The position numbers were made by a program, and so were the translations under genes. Below are positions 43,161 through 50,502 of a DNA stretch of 64,000 nt, one piece after another. The stretch spans positions 93,282 to 157,281 of IMG/VR virus record IMGVR_UViG_3300020204_000009; one strand, written 5' to 3'. Origin of the DNA: a virus. Under the pieces are notes generated by a model. The model ran no database searches, was not told where the DNA came from, and was given only the letters and a program-made list of their open reading frames with translations. Numbering within the stretch: the stretch's first letter is position 1; each line of letters begins with the position of its first letter.

Positions 43161-44018
43161 TTAATTATGAATTTTTTGCAGTGAACGGTTGAGGCGGCGT
43201 AAGAAGCTTTCCGCCACACGGCCACCGTCGTCAGCCCATCGCATCATTTCATTGTCATGTTTAAGTTTTTCTCGTTCTCGCTGTTGTTCTCGCTCTAGTT
43301 GCTCTCGATGCTTTTGTTCATATTCTGCAAATCTTTTCTCGTGTCTAGATGTATCTAAATTGTGATTTTTGATTACTTCTTTGGCGGCTTCATCGATTTC
43401 AACATCAATATGAACACCATAATTATCCCACCATGTTTTGATCGGATCGTCACCGACCGGGCGGAGCTGGCCGGTATTGAAGTGGTGGGTTTTTGGGGCG
43501 GAACCATATTTAGGTATATTTATCCAGCCCTGCAGTTCGCCTTCTCGTGGGTGAAGTGAGAATGAATCTTCGTCATCTACTATATCATATAATTTTCCGG
43601 CGATTTTTATATCTTCACCGGCATTTGCTTTTCTTTCGATTTCAGAATATATATCAGGCAGAAGGTTGTTTACGAAAATCGCATCACCATCCCACTTATC
43701 AACTCCAAATTTTATGTCACCATATCCAATTTGTTTGGCAATGTTAGCCGCACTAGCGACAGATTTAAATTGATCTATTAAGGCTGGTTCATACCGGGTA
43801 GCATCAGTGCCAGTAAAAATTGTAAACACGCCCCAGGGAAAGCCACGGAATCGTTCCCACTGTGGAATTAACTTGTTTACAGCTTGAGCACCAATAGTAT
43901 TTTTTGCCACAGCTTGAGCTATTGGCGCATTTCCAGAAAGTGCTGCTGCCGCACCGGCCATACTTTTTAAGAAATTTCGTCTGGTGAATTCAGCTTCAAT
44001 TATCAGTGATAATTTCAT
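43161..44018 (-). CDS. Tat-signal protein with capsid-targeting-like N-terminus
   Basis: 285 residues. The start MKLSLIIEA has the same form as the starts of the genes at 8526-9065 and 61033-61518 and contains an I-I-E|A site. It is followed directly by a twin-arginine signal: TRRNFLK (residues 12-18), a hydrophobic Ala/Gly-rich core and an AQA cleavage site near residue 36. The body is soluble, with WERFRGFPWGVFTIF and GYGDIKFGVDKWDGDAIF, and ends in a highly charged coiled coil. Its own export through the Tat system, or delivery from the virion followed by export, are both possible. No known domain. An exact TATAAATA lies upstream; no clear ribosome site. Confidence 0.7.
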   Translation of the reverse strand: MKLSLIIEAEFTRRNFLKSMAGAAAALSGNAPIAQAVAKNTIGAQAVNKLIPQWERFRGFPWGVFTIFTGTDATRYEPALIDQFKSVASAANIAKQIGYGDIKFGVDKWDGDAIFVNNLLPDIYSEIERKANAGEDIKIAGKLYDIVDDEDSFSLHPREGELQGWINIPKYGSAPKTHHFNTGQLRPVGDDPIKTWWDNYGVHIDVEIDEAAKEVIKNHNLDTSRHEKRFAEYEQKHREQLEREQQREREKLKHDNEMMRWADDGGRVAESFLRRLNRSLQKIHN

Positions 44019-44066
44019 GCCATGGGTCCCATGTATAATGTTGGTTTGGTTGATGTTATATTTGCG

Positions 44067-44074
44067 TATTTATA
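44067..44074 (-). promoter_or_regulatory. Exact T4-late-type promoter element
   Basis: The reverse strand reads TATAAATA here, identical to the T4 late consensus -10 recognised by gp55. It is 48 bases upstream of the Tat-signal gene's ATG in a divergent intergenic gap. A gp55-like gene is encoded about 1.5 kb away. Confidence 0.45.
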
Positions 44075-44080
44075 TGTCTT

Positions 44081-45700
44081 ATGATAGCTTACGTTGACAA
44101 TCAATGGATTTATCTTGATCATATTACTGATCCTGAGGATCAGATAATATGGGAAGAATTTAGCGTTTGTAAGCCGAATGTCTATATCGATCCAGCAATG
44201 CGTGGTAATTGGGATGGAATCTATCGCAAATACAATCGGGCTAAAAAGCGAATGGCTCGACCTCTATTGAGCATGCTTCGAGGAGTGTGTACGAAGCACG
44301 GATTGCCGTTGATCATACAAGATCGTCGCCAGCAGTGGGCATACGAGGCTGCAAAGCCAGAAGATATAACCCCAGACTTCTTGCCAGGTATTAAGCTCGA
44401 AGATTATCAAATTCGGGCGATTCAGAAATGTTGCAAGGCTGAGTGCGGAATCATTGATATGCCCACTGGAAGTGGGAAGGGTGAAGTCATTTGTGGCATT
44501 TGCAAAGCGATTCCCTGCCCCACATTGATTCTGGCAGATCAACGAGTGGTTGTGGATCAGTTGAAAAAACGGCTTGAATTGCGTGATATCGCTGAAGAAG
44601 TTGGTTTGTTCTATGCTGGCAAGCGACCGAACGGCGAGATGGTCATAGTTGGGTTGATTCAATCATTGAATCCACCAAAAAAGCCGCCAGATGTTCCGAT
44701 ACGAAAGCTTAATGAAACAGATAATGCATTAAACAAACGGCTGCAAAAATGGGATCAATCATACAAAGCACATCAGACTAGGGTGAAGAATGTCAAATTC
44801 TTATATTCATATGTCAGAAAGGCTGAGATGATAATTGTCGATGAATGCGACAAAGCCACTTCGGAATCTTATAAATCACTGTTCAGACACTATTATAAGG
44901 GGCGAAGACGGTACGGATTTTCTGCAACGCCTATCGACCCGGATAAGCCAGTGGAAGCGATGGTGATGCAGGAGCATCTCGGATCGATTATCGTGAAGGA
45001 AACCCGCGATAATGTTCAGAAGCATGGCCGAATCATTCCATGCCATTACAAAATGATGGCATTCGGTCTAGAGGGAAACATTGATGAAGCTTCGGCTTAT
45101 GATATGGCGTATGTTGAATGGTTAATCGAAAACCAACGCTTTCATCAGCTTATTACTAGTATCTGCAAGAAATATCGGGAAGACGGAACGTTGATTCTTG
45201 TGGATCGTAAAGATCTTGGATTCGCATTGGAGAAATCAATTAACGGTCAGGGAATGGAAGCTCACTTCATCTATGGCGAGACACCAAAGCGTCGCAGAGA
45301 TGAGATACTGCGGAAGTTTGAAAAGCGAGAGTTCAACGTACTTATTGGTGGTAAAATTATCAATCGTGGACTCGATTTGGCAGGAGGCTGTGAGAATCTG
45401 ATAATTGCTGGAGGAGGTAAACTACAATCCGACTTGATACAAAAAGTCGGACGTGCCCTTCGAAGAAATCAACAAGGATATAGCAGGATTTTTGATTTTT
45501 TCTTCCGATGCAACAGATATCTCTACAGTCACTCGAAATCCAGATTGAAAGCCATGGTAAATGCCGGATTCGACGTTCAGGTAATATTCCCCGGTGGTGT
45601 CATTGATGGCCGAGAACTCGTTGAAAAGCGACGATTTAGAATCGAACGAAAGTTCTTCTCTAGAGCAACAACAGCCCAGCGAACCCTCTTCAACACCTGA
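44081..45700 (+). CDS. UvsW-like superfamily 2 DNA helicase
   Basis: 539 residues. N-terminal accessory region, then LEDYQIRAIQKC (Q-like motif), Walker A MPTGSGKG (about 127-134), Walker B/II VDECDK, SAT motif (FSATP), and motif VI QKVGRALRR. The order and size match T4 UvsW, which unwinds recombination intermediates and R-loops and promotes the switch from origin- to recombination-dependent replication. An extra segment of Pro/Lys-rich sequence sits between motifs Ia and II. The 3' end overlaps the sigma-factor gene by 95 bases. It is divergent from the Tat-signal gene. Confidence 0.85.
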   Translation: MIAYVDNQWIYLDHITDPEDQIIWEEFSVCKPNVYIDPAMRGNWDGIYRKYNRAKKRMARPLLSMLRGVCTKHGLPLIIQDRRQQWAYEAAKPEDITPDFLPGIKLEDYQIRAIQKCCKAECGIIDMPTGSGKGEVICGICKAIPCPTLILADQRVVVDQLKKRLELRDIAEEVGLFYAGKRPNGEMVIVGLIQSLNPPKKPPDVPIRKLNETDNALNKRLQKWDQSYKAHQTRVKNVKFLYSYVRKAEMIIVDECDKATSESYKSLFRHYYKGRRRYGFSATPIDPDKPVEAMVMQEHLGSIIVKETRDNVQKHGRIIPCHYKMMAFGLEGNIDEASAYDMAYVEWLIENQRFHQLITSICKKYREDGTLILVDRKDLGFALEKSINGQGMEAHFIYGETPKRRRDEILRKFEKREFNVLIGGKIINRGLDLAGGCENLIIAGGGKLQSDLIQKVGRALRRNQQGYSRIFDFFFRCNRYLYSHSKSRLKAMVNAGFDVQVIFPGGVIDGRELVEKRRFRIERKFFSRATTAQRTLFNT

Positions 45701-46589
45701 GGTTCCGCTGCGGAAACTGTATTTCATTAATGAAATAGTCGAATGGCAGCTTACTCAATATTTATGGACCGGTTGCACCCAAGTTCGATTACGCGACATG
45801 ATTATGTCGCATGCTACCGAATTGATTCGCCAGATCATTCGTAAGCAAGGCTTGCATACCATCTATCCCGGCCAGGATGAATCGTCTTTCGGTGATCTTC
45901 TTCAGACAGCATGGGTTCAAATTGAACGAACTTTGTACAAGTATCGTTCACGCCCACATTGTCGTAAGTGCTTCAATTGGGAACGTCCAGCCGAATCGTT
46001 ATTGTATCAACCGGGCGATCTCGAATATGGAATCAAGACATTAGATGAAGTAGTGGCGATGCACCGGCATTGCCCAAAGTGCGGAATCAAATTGACCACA
46101 ACCCCGATTATTGAACCGGTCCAAGGGCGATATGGTGGTTCTGAGACCATTTTGTATCGCGGGATGTCAAAAGTTTTTAATATGTGGTCTCAGATTGCCA
46201 GAACAGTGATTCTTGCCCACATCAAAAAAGAAGGTCGTGACCGAAAGAATTCTGGGTCATATGTTAGTCATCTCGGAAATAAGCAGAAGCCCGTCAGCGG
46301 AGTGATGGCTAGATTCTTATCAGAAATAAGAGAATTGAATCAGTATGACGATAATCATTTGAAAATCATTGATGCATTAGAATACTTGGTTCTGAATGAT
46401 GACCGTCCATATGATGGTCTTATTGGTAAATTGGTTGACCAGTCTGGTCTATCGCGGGTGATTGTGACGAATTTTTTGCATCTTGTGAAGCTACGTAGCT
46501 TCGAACTCTCTGATTCGATGCTGAATCGATCTATTGGCGAACCTAAGATCGACAATCGGAAATCGAATGTGGACTTTGATGAAGAGTAG
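45606..46589 (+). CDS. Late-transcription sigma factor, gp55-like, with zinc-ribbon insertion
   Basis: 327 residues from ATG 45606 (GTG codons at 45594 and 45597 are alternatives), much longer than the 185-residue T4 gp55. After a Ser/Glu/Gln-rich tail it has a sigma-70 region 2 pattern: ATELIRQIIRKQG, DESSFGDLLQTAWVQIERTLYKY. A C-x2-C...C-x2-C unit (CRKC about 119-122, CPKC about 156-159) interrupts the domain before FNMWSQIARTVILAHIKKEGR, which corresponds to the -10-contact helices. The C-terminal part resembles region 4-like helices (IGKLVDQSGLSRVIVTNF). It would direct host RNA polymerase to late promoters. Confidence 0.75.
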   Translation: MAENSLKSDDLESNESSSLEQQQPSEPSSTPEVPLRKLYFINEIVEWQLTQYLWTGCTQVRLRDMIMSHATELIRQIIRKQGLHTIYPGQDESSFGDLLQTAWVQIERTLYKYRSRPHCRKCFNWERPAESLLYQPGDLEYGIKTLDEVVAMHRHCPKCGIKLTTTPIIEPVQGRYGGSETILYRGMSKVFNMWSQIARTVILAHIKKEGRDRKNSGSYVSHLGNKQKPVSGVMARFLSEIRELNQYDDNHLKIIDALEYLVLNDDRPYDGLIGKLVDQSGLSRVIVTNFLHLVKLRSFELSDSMLNRSIGEPKIDNRKSNVDFDEE

Positions 46590-46590
46590 A

Positions 46591-46627
46591 CCTCACCAAA
46601 AATATTGTAGCTTTTTTGGAGGTGAGG
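46591..46627 (+). promoter_or_regulatory. Hairpin that hides the next gene's ribosome site
   Basis: CCTCACC (46591-46597) pairs with GGTGAGG (46621-46627), continued by an A-run/T-run pairing (46598-46602 with 46612-46617) with a three-base bulge. The right arm contains most of the GGAGGTGAGG ribosome site of the gene starting at 46631, so the hairpin could hold its translation low. Confidence 0.5.
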
Positions 46628-46630
46628 ATT

Positions 46631-47224
46631 ATGGCTACAAAGAATTGCCCAGGTTGTAATAAACGATTCGAGAAAGACGAACCTTATCCTGACGTGTCCA
46701 TGTGTGAAGTGTGTGAACGCCATGGGCCACCAAAAAATGAGTCGGATGAGTTGCTCAAGGGTATCTTGAAGAAAATCGATGAAGGTACTGTCACATGTGA
46801 CGACTTTAATCGACTTATTCAGGAAACCACTCCTGAATCTATTCGCGATCGAATTCGCAGGCGAACTGTTAAGAATGCGACGAGTTCGCATATCGACAAA
46901 GACGGGCATCAACAACTGAAATTGCCAGAATTTAAGAAGAGAATAGCCCCAAAGCGAAAACCGGAGCATCAACAGAATCACGGACGCAGTAAGATCGCAC
47001 ATGCACATAGTGCCCGAACGCAACGTCGAACAATGCCGGGCAAGTTCGATGAAGAAATCCAATTCATCGCGTATAATATTGGTAAGAATCTATCTGAATG
47101 TGATTTGTCCAATATAAACCGTCGCCAATTATTATTGGTGTCACGGAAAATGATGGCACTTCCGAACATAAATAGAGATTGGTTGTTGGATTTATGTTCA
47201 CATATCGGAGTGAAACATGGATGA
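46631..47224 (+). CDS. Zinc-finger protein between sigma factor and terminase
   Basis: 197 residues from ATG 46631, behind an extended GGAGGTGAGG site that is also part of a hairpin. The N-terminus is a four-Cys zinc finger (CPGCNK...CEVC, about residues 6-30). A charged helical part and a very basic central region (about 85-140) follow, then a helical C-terminus. DNA or RNA binding is likely from composition. Its end overlaps the small-terminase gene by 8 bases. Possible role in late transcription or packaging regulation, not established. Confidence 0.65.
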   Translation: MATKNCPGCNKRFEKDEPYPDVSMCEVCERHGPPKNESDELLKGILKKIDEGTVTCDDFNRLIQETTPESIRDRIRRRTVKNATSSHIDKDGHQQLKLPEFKKRIAPKRKPEHQQNHGRSKIAHAHSARTQRRTMPGKFDEEIQFIAYNIGKNLSECDLSNINRRQLLLVSRKMMALPNINRDWLLDLCSHIGVKHG

Positions 47225-47921
47225 TGATTTACAACATTTGTTAAATCAGTTAGATCCAGAAACTCCTGTCATTTCAAAAGCCGCTCCCAAGACTTCACCC
47301 AAAGCTTCAAAGGCTTCTTCACAACCTCCGATTGAAGAAGATGAAGAAGTGAGTGATAGTGGAGCAGCATGGATTGAAGGGGTCATTGACCCGTCTGAAT
47401 TGATATCTGTCGATCCATCTCAATCCGATTTATCCAAACCCGATGATGCCATTTTATTTCCTACGGACGTTAGAAATATAGATGATATTGGATCTGATTC
47501 GACGACTGCATTTGCAACATTGATGGATACTCCACTGGCACCGGCAGTGCCATCTATCGATCTTCAGAAGTATCTCAATCGTCTTGATGGTGTTACTGAT
47601 GAAATTCTTGGTGCTTGTCGGTCAGATCGACAGGAAGCACAAGATGTGATTCAGATGTTCAGGCAGGAGATCGAGCAGGCACTAAATCAAAGTAAAGCTC
47701 CGTCTCGCATGTTTATCGATGGATTGGTTAAGGCAGTCGAGGTCAAAGCCAATATCAATATGACGGCAGTCAAAATGATGGAAGCTAACGCGAAAATGTT
47801 GGCTTCAATGAAAGCTACTACCAGCGTCCAAGTCAATAATCAAAATGTAAGTGTGACCGGCAATGACCACGACTTGGAGCGAATTCTTGACGAACCTATG
47901 AACGCAGATGATGAGTTTTAA
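47217..47921 (+). CDS. Small terminase subunit candidate (gp16 position)
   Basis: 234 residues with GGAG before ATG and a TAATG junction to the large terminase. The N-terminal half is acidic, Pro/Ser/Lys-rich and probably disordered. The C-terminal half is helical (LQKYLNRLDGVTDEILGACRSDRQEAQDVIQMF; FIDGLVKAVEVKANINMTAVKMMEANAKMLASM). The helical core followed by an acidic tail and its position immediately before the large subunit match T4 gp16-type ring proteins that recognise DNA and stimulate the motor. Confidence 0.65.
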   Translation: MDDDLQHLLNQLDPETPVISKAAPKTSPKASKASSQPPIEEDEEVSDSGAAWIEGVIDPSELISVDPSQSDLSKPDDAILFPTDVRNIDDIGSDSTTAFATLMDTPLAPAVPSIDLQKYLNRLDGVTDEILGACRSDRQEAQDVIQMFRQEIEQALNQSKAPSRMFIDGLVKAVEVKANINMTAVKMMEANAKMLASMKATTSVQVNNQNVSVTGNDHDLERILDEPMNADDEF

Positions 47922-49897
47922 TGGCAGTAACTGCACAACATAGAGCGATCATCAAAAGATGCCAAAGTTCCGTGGTATGGTTTCTCCGTACCTACGGTAA
48001 ATTAAAGCATCCGTCTGCCGGTATTATCCCATTCACCCCATTTTCATATCAACGAAACGCGATTCGAGCGTTTAGAAAATATCGCCTCAATATTTTCCGC
48101 AAATGCCGCCAAGCTGGTGCATCTAAAATTGCTGGAGCATTCGCATTATGGTTTGCGATGTTCCACAATCATAAAACTATTCTGATAGTTTCGCGTCGTG
48201 ATGAGGACGCGATGTCGTTTTTACGAGAACATATTGTATTCCTATTCGGGCATTTGCCAGACTGGATGAAGGAATTATGGAAACCGGTGAAGCAAAATGA
48301 GCATGAAATCATGTTCCCCAATGGGTCAAGAATCCAGAGCTTGACCTCACATCCGGACGTTCTTCGTTCTAATGCATCGTCATTGAATATTATTGACGAA
48401 GCGGCGTTTATTCAGGGAATGGATTCCATGTGGGCTGGTGGTTGGCCTACTCTGCAACACGGTGGTAATGTTATAGTCATCAGCACTACGAATGGTGTTG
48501 GTAACTGGTATTGGGCAACATGCACCGAAGCGGAAAGCGGATCGAATCAGTTCAATCCCATTGTTATCAATTGGTGGGATATGGACTGGGTTATCGAATA
48601 TTTCGATCCAATCTCGAAAGAACACAAACGAATCGCTCCGCGTGATGGCTTGCGGAAATGCACGACTAAAGAAGAGATTGTCAAATACGGACAATACTGG
48701 TCTCCATGGTTGGAGGAACAGTACCGAGCATTGCAAGCTCGTGGCGAGTCGTGGAAGTTTGAACAGGAAATTCTCGCATCGTTTATCGGATCTGGTAATA
48801 CGGTACTTCCAAAAGAAGTATTGGCACATCTTGCTACAACAGTTCGTGAGCCGGTTCAGCGTGTCAGAGGGATGCAGACATACGTGCATCCGGTGACGGG
48901 TAATGTTGAAGAACTCAGCTTCGACTTTAATGAACCTGATGAAGGATTATGGATTTGGGCCAAACCGGTGGTGGCTCGCCCTGAAAAACGTCGCGGCAAT
49001 GAGATTATTGAGCATAGTTCACCTGCACATCCATATGTGATGGGTGTCGATACCGCAACTGGCAAAGGGAAGGACTATCATGCTATAGAAATCTTCGATG
49101 TTTATACTCGTGAACAAGTGGCTGAGTTTATGGCCCGATGTTTGCCACGAGAATTGATTAAGTATATCGATCGAATTGGAAGATGGTATAATTGTGCATT
49201 GGCGGTCGTCGAGCGTAATAATGGTGGTGATATTATCATCGACGAACTGCGATATACTGTAATGTATCCACGGTTGTGGCGACGCAAAGAAATTAATGAT
49301 AAGCCGCAACCTCAAGGTCGTGGTAGGAGGCGTGCACGCCCGTTGAAAGTCAGCCCATATGGGTTTTCAACATCGCAGGCAAGTAAACCAACGTTGAATC
49401 AGTTTCTATTAAACTGCATTCGTGATAATAACGAAGATGGATATACAATTTATAGCAAGAGATTACTGAAGGAATTTAACACGTATGTTAGAAAGCGTGA
49501 TAGATTAGGTCACGATACTTCTAAGACAGAAGCTGAAGAAGGTGCAGGAAACTTCGATGACTTGGTAATCGCTACTGCATTGGCTCTGTTAGGTACATCG
49601 GATGCATTTGTAGTTGATGCGGGCAATCTGACTCCGTTTGGTGGTAATTCTACATTTAAGAGTCAAACTGGCCCGACCATTCTGTCGGATGAACAATCTG
49701 CACATGTGCAAGAAGATTGGGCGGGGAAAGGCGGGGCTGCGTTATTAATGCCTATGGCTTTAGCTCCGACAGACTTCCCAGAAATTGTAGCACAGCGACA
49801 CCTCGATTCTTATACGCTTCAACTTGGCGGCATTCCCATCAGCCAGGGTCGCCCGCTTGTCACGCCGCCTAAATATTTCTACGAGCGTAAAGGTTGA
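47921..49897 (+). CDS. Large terminase subunit (gp17-like)
   Basis: 658 residues. ATPase domain: FSYQRNAIRAF, the P-loop segment FRKCRQAGASKIAG (about 59-72), Walker B SLNIIDEAAF (about 154-163) and STTNG coupling motif. Nuclease domain: YVMGVDTATGKGKDYHA with the first acidic site, VVERNNGG, and FDDLVIATALAL with the last catalytic Asp. The GKT lysine of the classical P-loop is replaced (GAS), but basic residues precede it, as in many phage RQ-x-G-x-S terminases. It pumps DNA into the prohead and cuts concatemers. Confidence 0.92.
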   Translation: MAVTAQHRAIIKRCQSSVVWFLRTYGKLKHPSAGIIPFTPFSYQRNAIRAFRKYRLNIFRKCRQAGASKIAGAFALWFAMFHNHKTILIVSRRDEDAMSFLREHIVFLFGHLPDWMKELWKPVKQNEHEIMFPNGSRIQSLTSHPDVLRSNASSLNIIDEAAFIQGMDSMWAGGWPTLQHGGNVIVISTTNGVGNWYWATCTEAESGSNQFNPIVINWWDMDWVIEYFDPISKEHKRIAPRDGLRKCTTKEEIVKYGQYWSPWLEEQYRALQARGESWKFEQEILASFIGSGNTVLPKEVLAHLATTVREPVQRVRGMQTYVHPVTGNVEELSFDFNEPDEGLWIWAKPVVARPEKRRGNEIIEHSSPAHPYVMGVDTATGKGKDYHAIEIFDVYTREQVAEFMARCLPRELIKYIDRIGRWYNCALAVVERNNGGDIIIDELRYTVMYPRLWRRKEINDKPQPQGRGRRRARPLKVSPYGFSTSQASKPTLNQFLLNCIRDNNEDGYTIYSKRLLKEFNTYVRKRDRLGHDTSKTEAEEGAGNFDDLVIATALALLGTSDAFVVDAGNLTPFGGNSTFKSQTGPTILSDEQSAHVQEDWAGKGGAALLMPMALAPTDFPEIVAQRHLDSYTLQLGGIPISQGRPLVTPPKYFYERKG

Positions 49898-49917
49898 TGT
49901 ATCAACGGTGGTGGTAG

Positions 49918-50442
49918 CTATTCTTCCGTACCATAGAGCGGTTCTGGTTCGTGGCTTACGGATTTAGTGAAAACCAACTGTCGGCTTAATGATGTTACAA
50001 AGACTGCACACCAATAACGCCCAACTTTCGCGAACCCACAATTTTTATATTTTCTGGCTAGAATGTGTCTACGATGTCCGGAAGATGACATCCAACCTTG
50101 CATGACTGACGTGACTGTGCTATAACCACGTGCGATATTCTCTCCCATTGCTTGTGGACGATGTCCTTCATCCCTGATTCTGCTAGCAACGTTCGAACCA
50201 CGTGATCCTCTGTGCGACAACAATTCGTTATCGGCCATCCATTTTGCATGCTTCTCTGCGGCTGTAACTAACTTACTATCGAGAGTTAATATACTTACAC
50301 CCGCTTTTGTACGTTCATTGTTGTGAGCGACTAACAATTCTCCAGCAACGGACGTTGGTGTAGGTGGTGGCAATGGGGGTTGTGGCGGAGTAGGTCGGTT
50401 TCGTCTAAATATGTCTCGGAGCCAGTACCAAAAATCGCTCAT
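49918..50442 (-). CDS. CAP-domain (YkwD/SCP-like) protein
   Basis: 174 residues from ATG 50442 (GAGGG upstream; a longer frame to 50502 lacks one). A short amphipathic N-terminus and a Pro-rich linker (about 15-32) are followed by a complete CAP fold. Its landmarks are LLVAHNNERTKAGV, AAEKHAKWMADNELLSHRGS, ENIARGYSTVTSVMQGWMSSSGHRRHILARKYKNCGFAKVG and a final beta strand with Cys. The two His and Glu of the CAP cavity are present. CAP proteins of bacteria are usually secreted, but no signal peptide is seen. It sits on the reverse strand between terminase and portal. Confidence 0.85.
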   Translation of the reverse strand: MSDFWYWLRDIFRRNRPTPPQPPLPPPTPTSVAGELLVAHNNERTKAGVSILTLDSKLVTAAEKHAKWMADNELLSHRGSRGSNVASRIRDEGHRPQAMGENIARGYSTVTSVMQGWMSSSGHRRHILARKYKNCGFAKVGRYWCAVFVTSLSRQLVFTKSVSHEPEPLYGTEE

Positions 50443-50470
50443 TGTTTTTACCCTCAATGGCACCAATTTC

Positions 50471-50478
50471 AGTAAATA
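50471..50478 (+). promoter_or_regulatory. Candidate late promoter before the portal gene
   Basis: AGTAAATA matches TATAAATA at six of eight positions, 25 bases before the portal ATG in a gap between divergent genes. This is the logical position for a head-gene promoter. Weak sequence evidence alone. Confidence 0.25.
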
Positions 50479-50502
50479 TAGAATAGATTTTGAGGACCAC
50501 AT

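Noticed and set aside
42542-43225. Reverse-strand frame of 227 codons opposite the reductase end
   Set aside because: It overlaps the well-supported reductase for its full length and the start of the Tat gene's 3' end; no motif or ribosome site.
46591-46627. Rho-independent terminator after the sigma-factor gene
   Set aside because: The T-run is inside the hairpin rather than after it, and the right arm is the next gene's ribosome site.
48098-48133. Inactive large terminase because the P-loop lysine of GKT is missing
   Set aside because: Many phage terminases have an RQ-x-G-x-S loop with an earlier basic residue; Walker B and nuclease motifs are intact.
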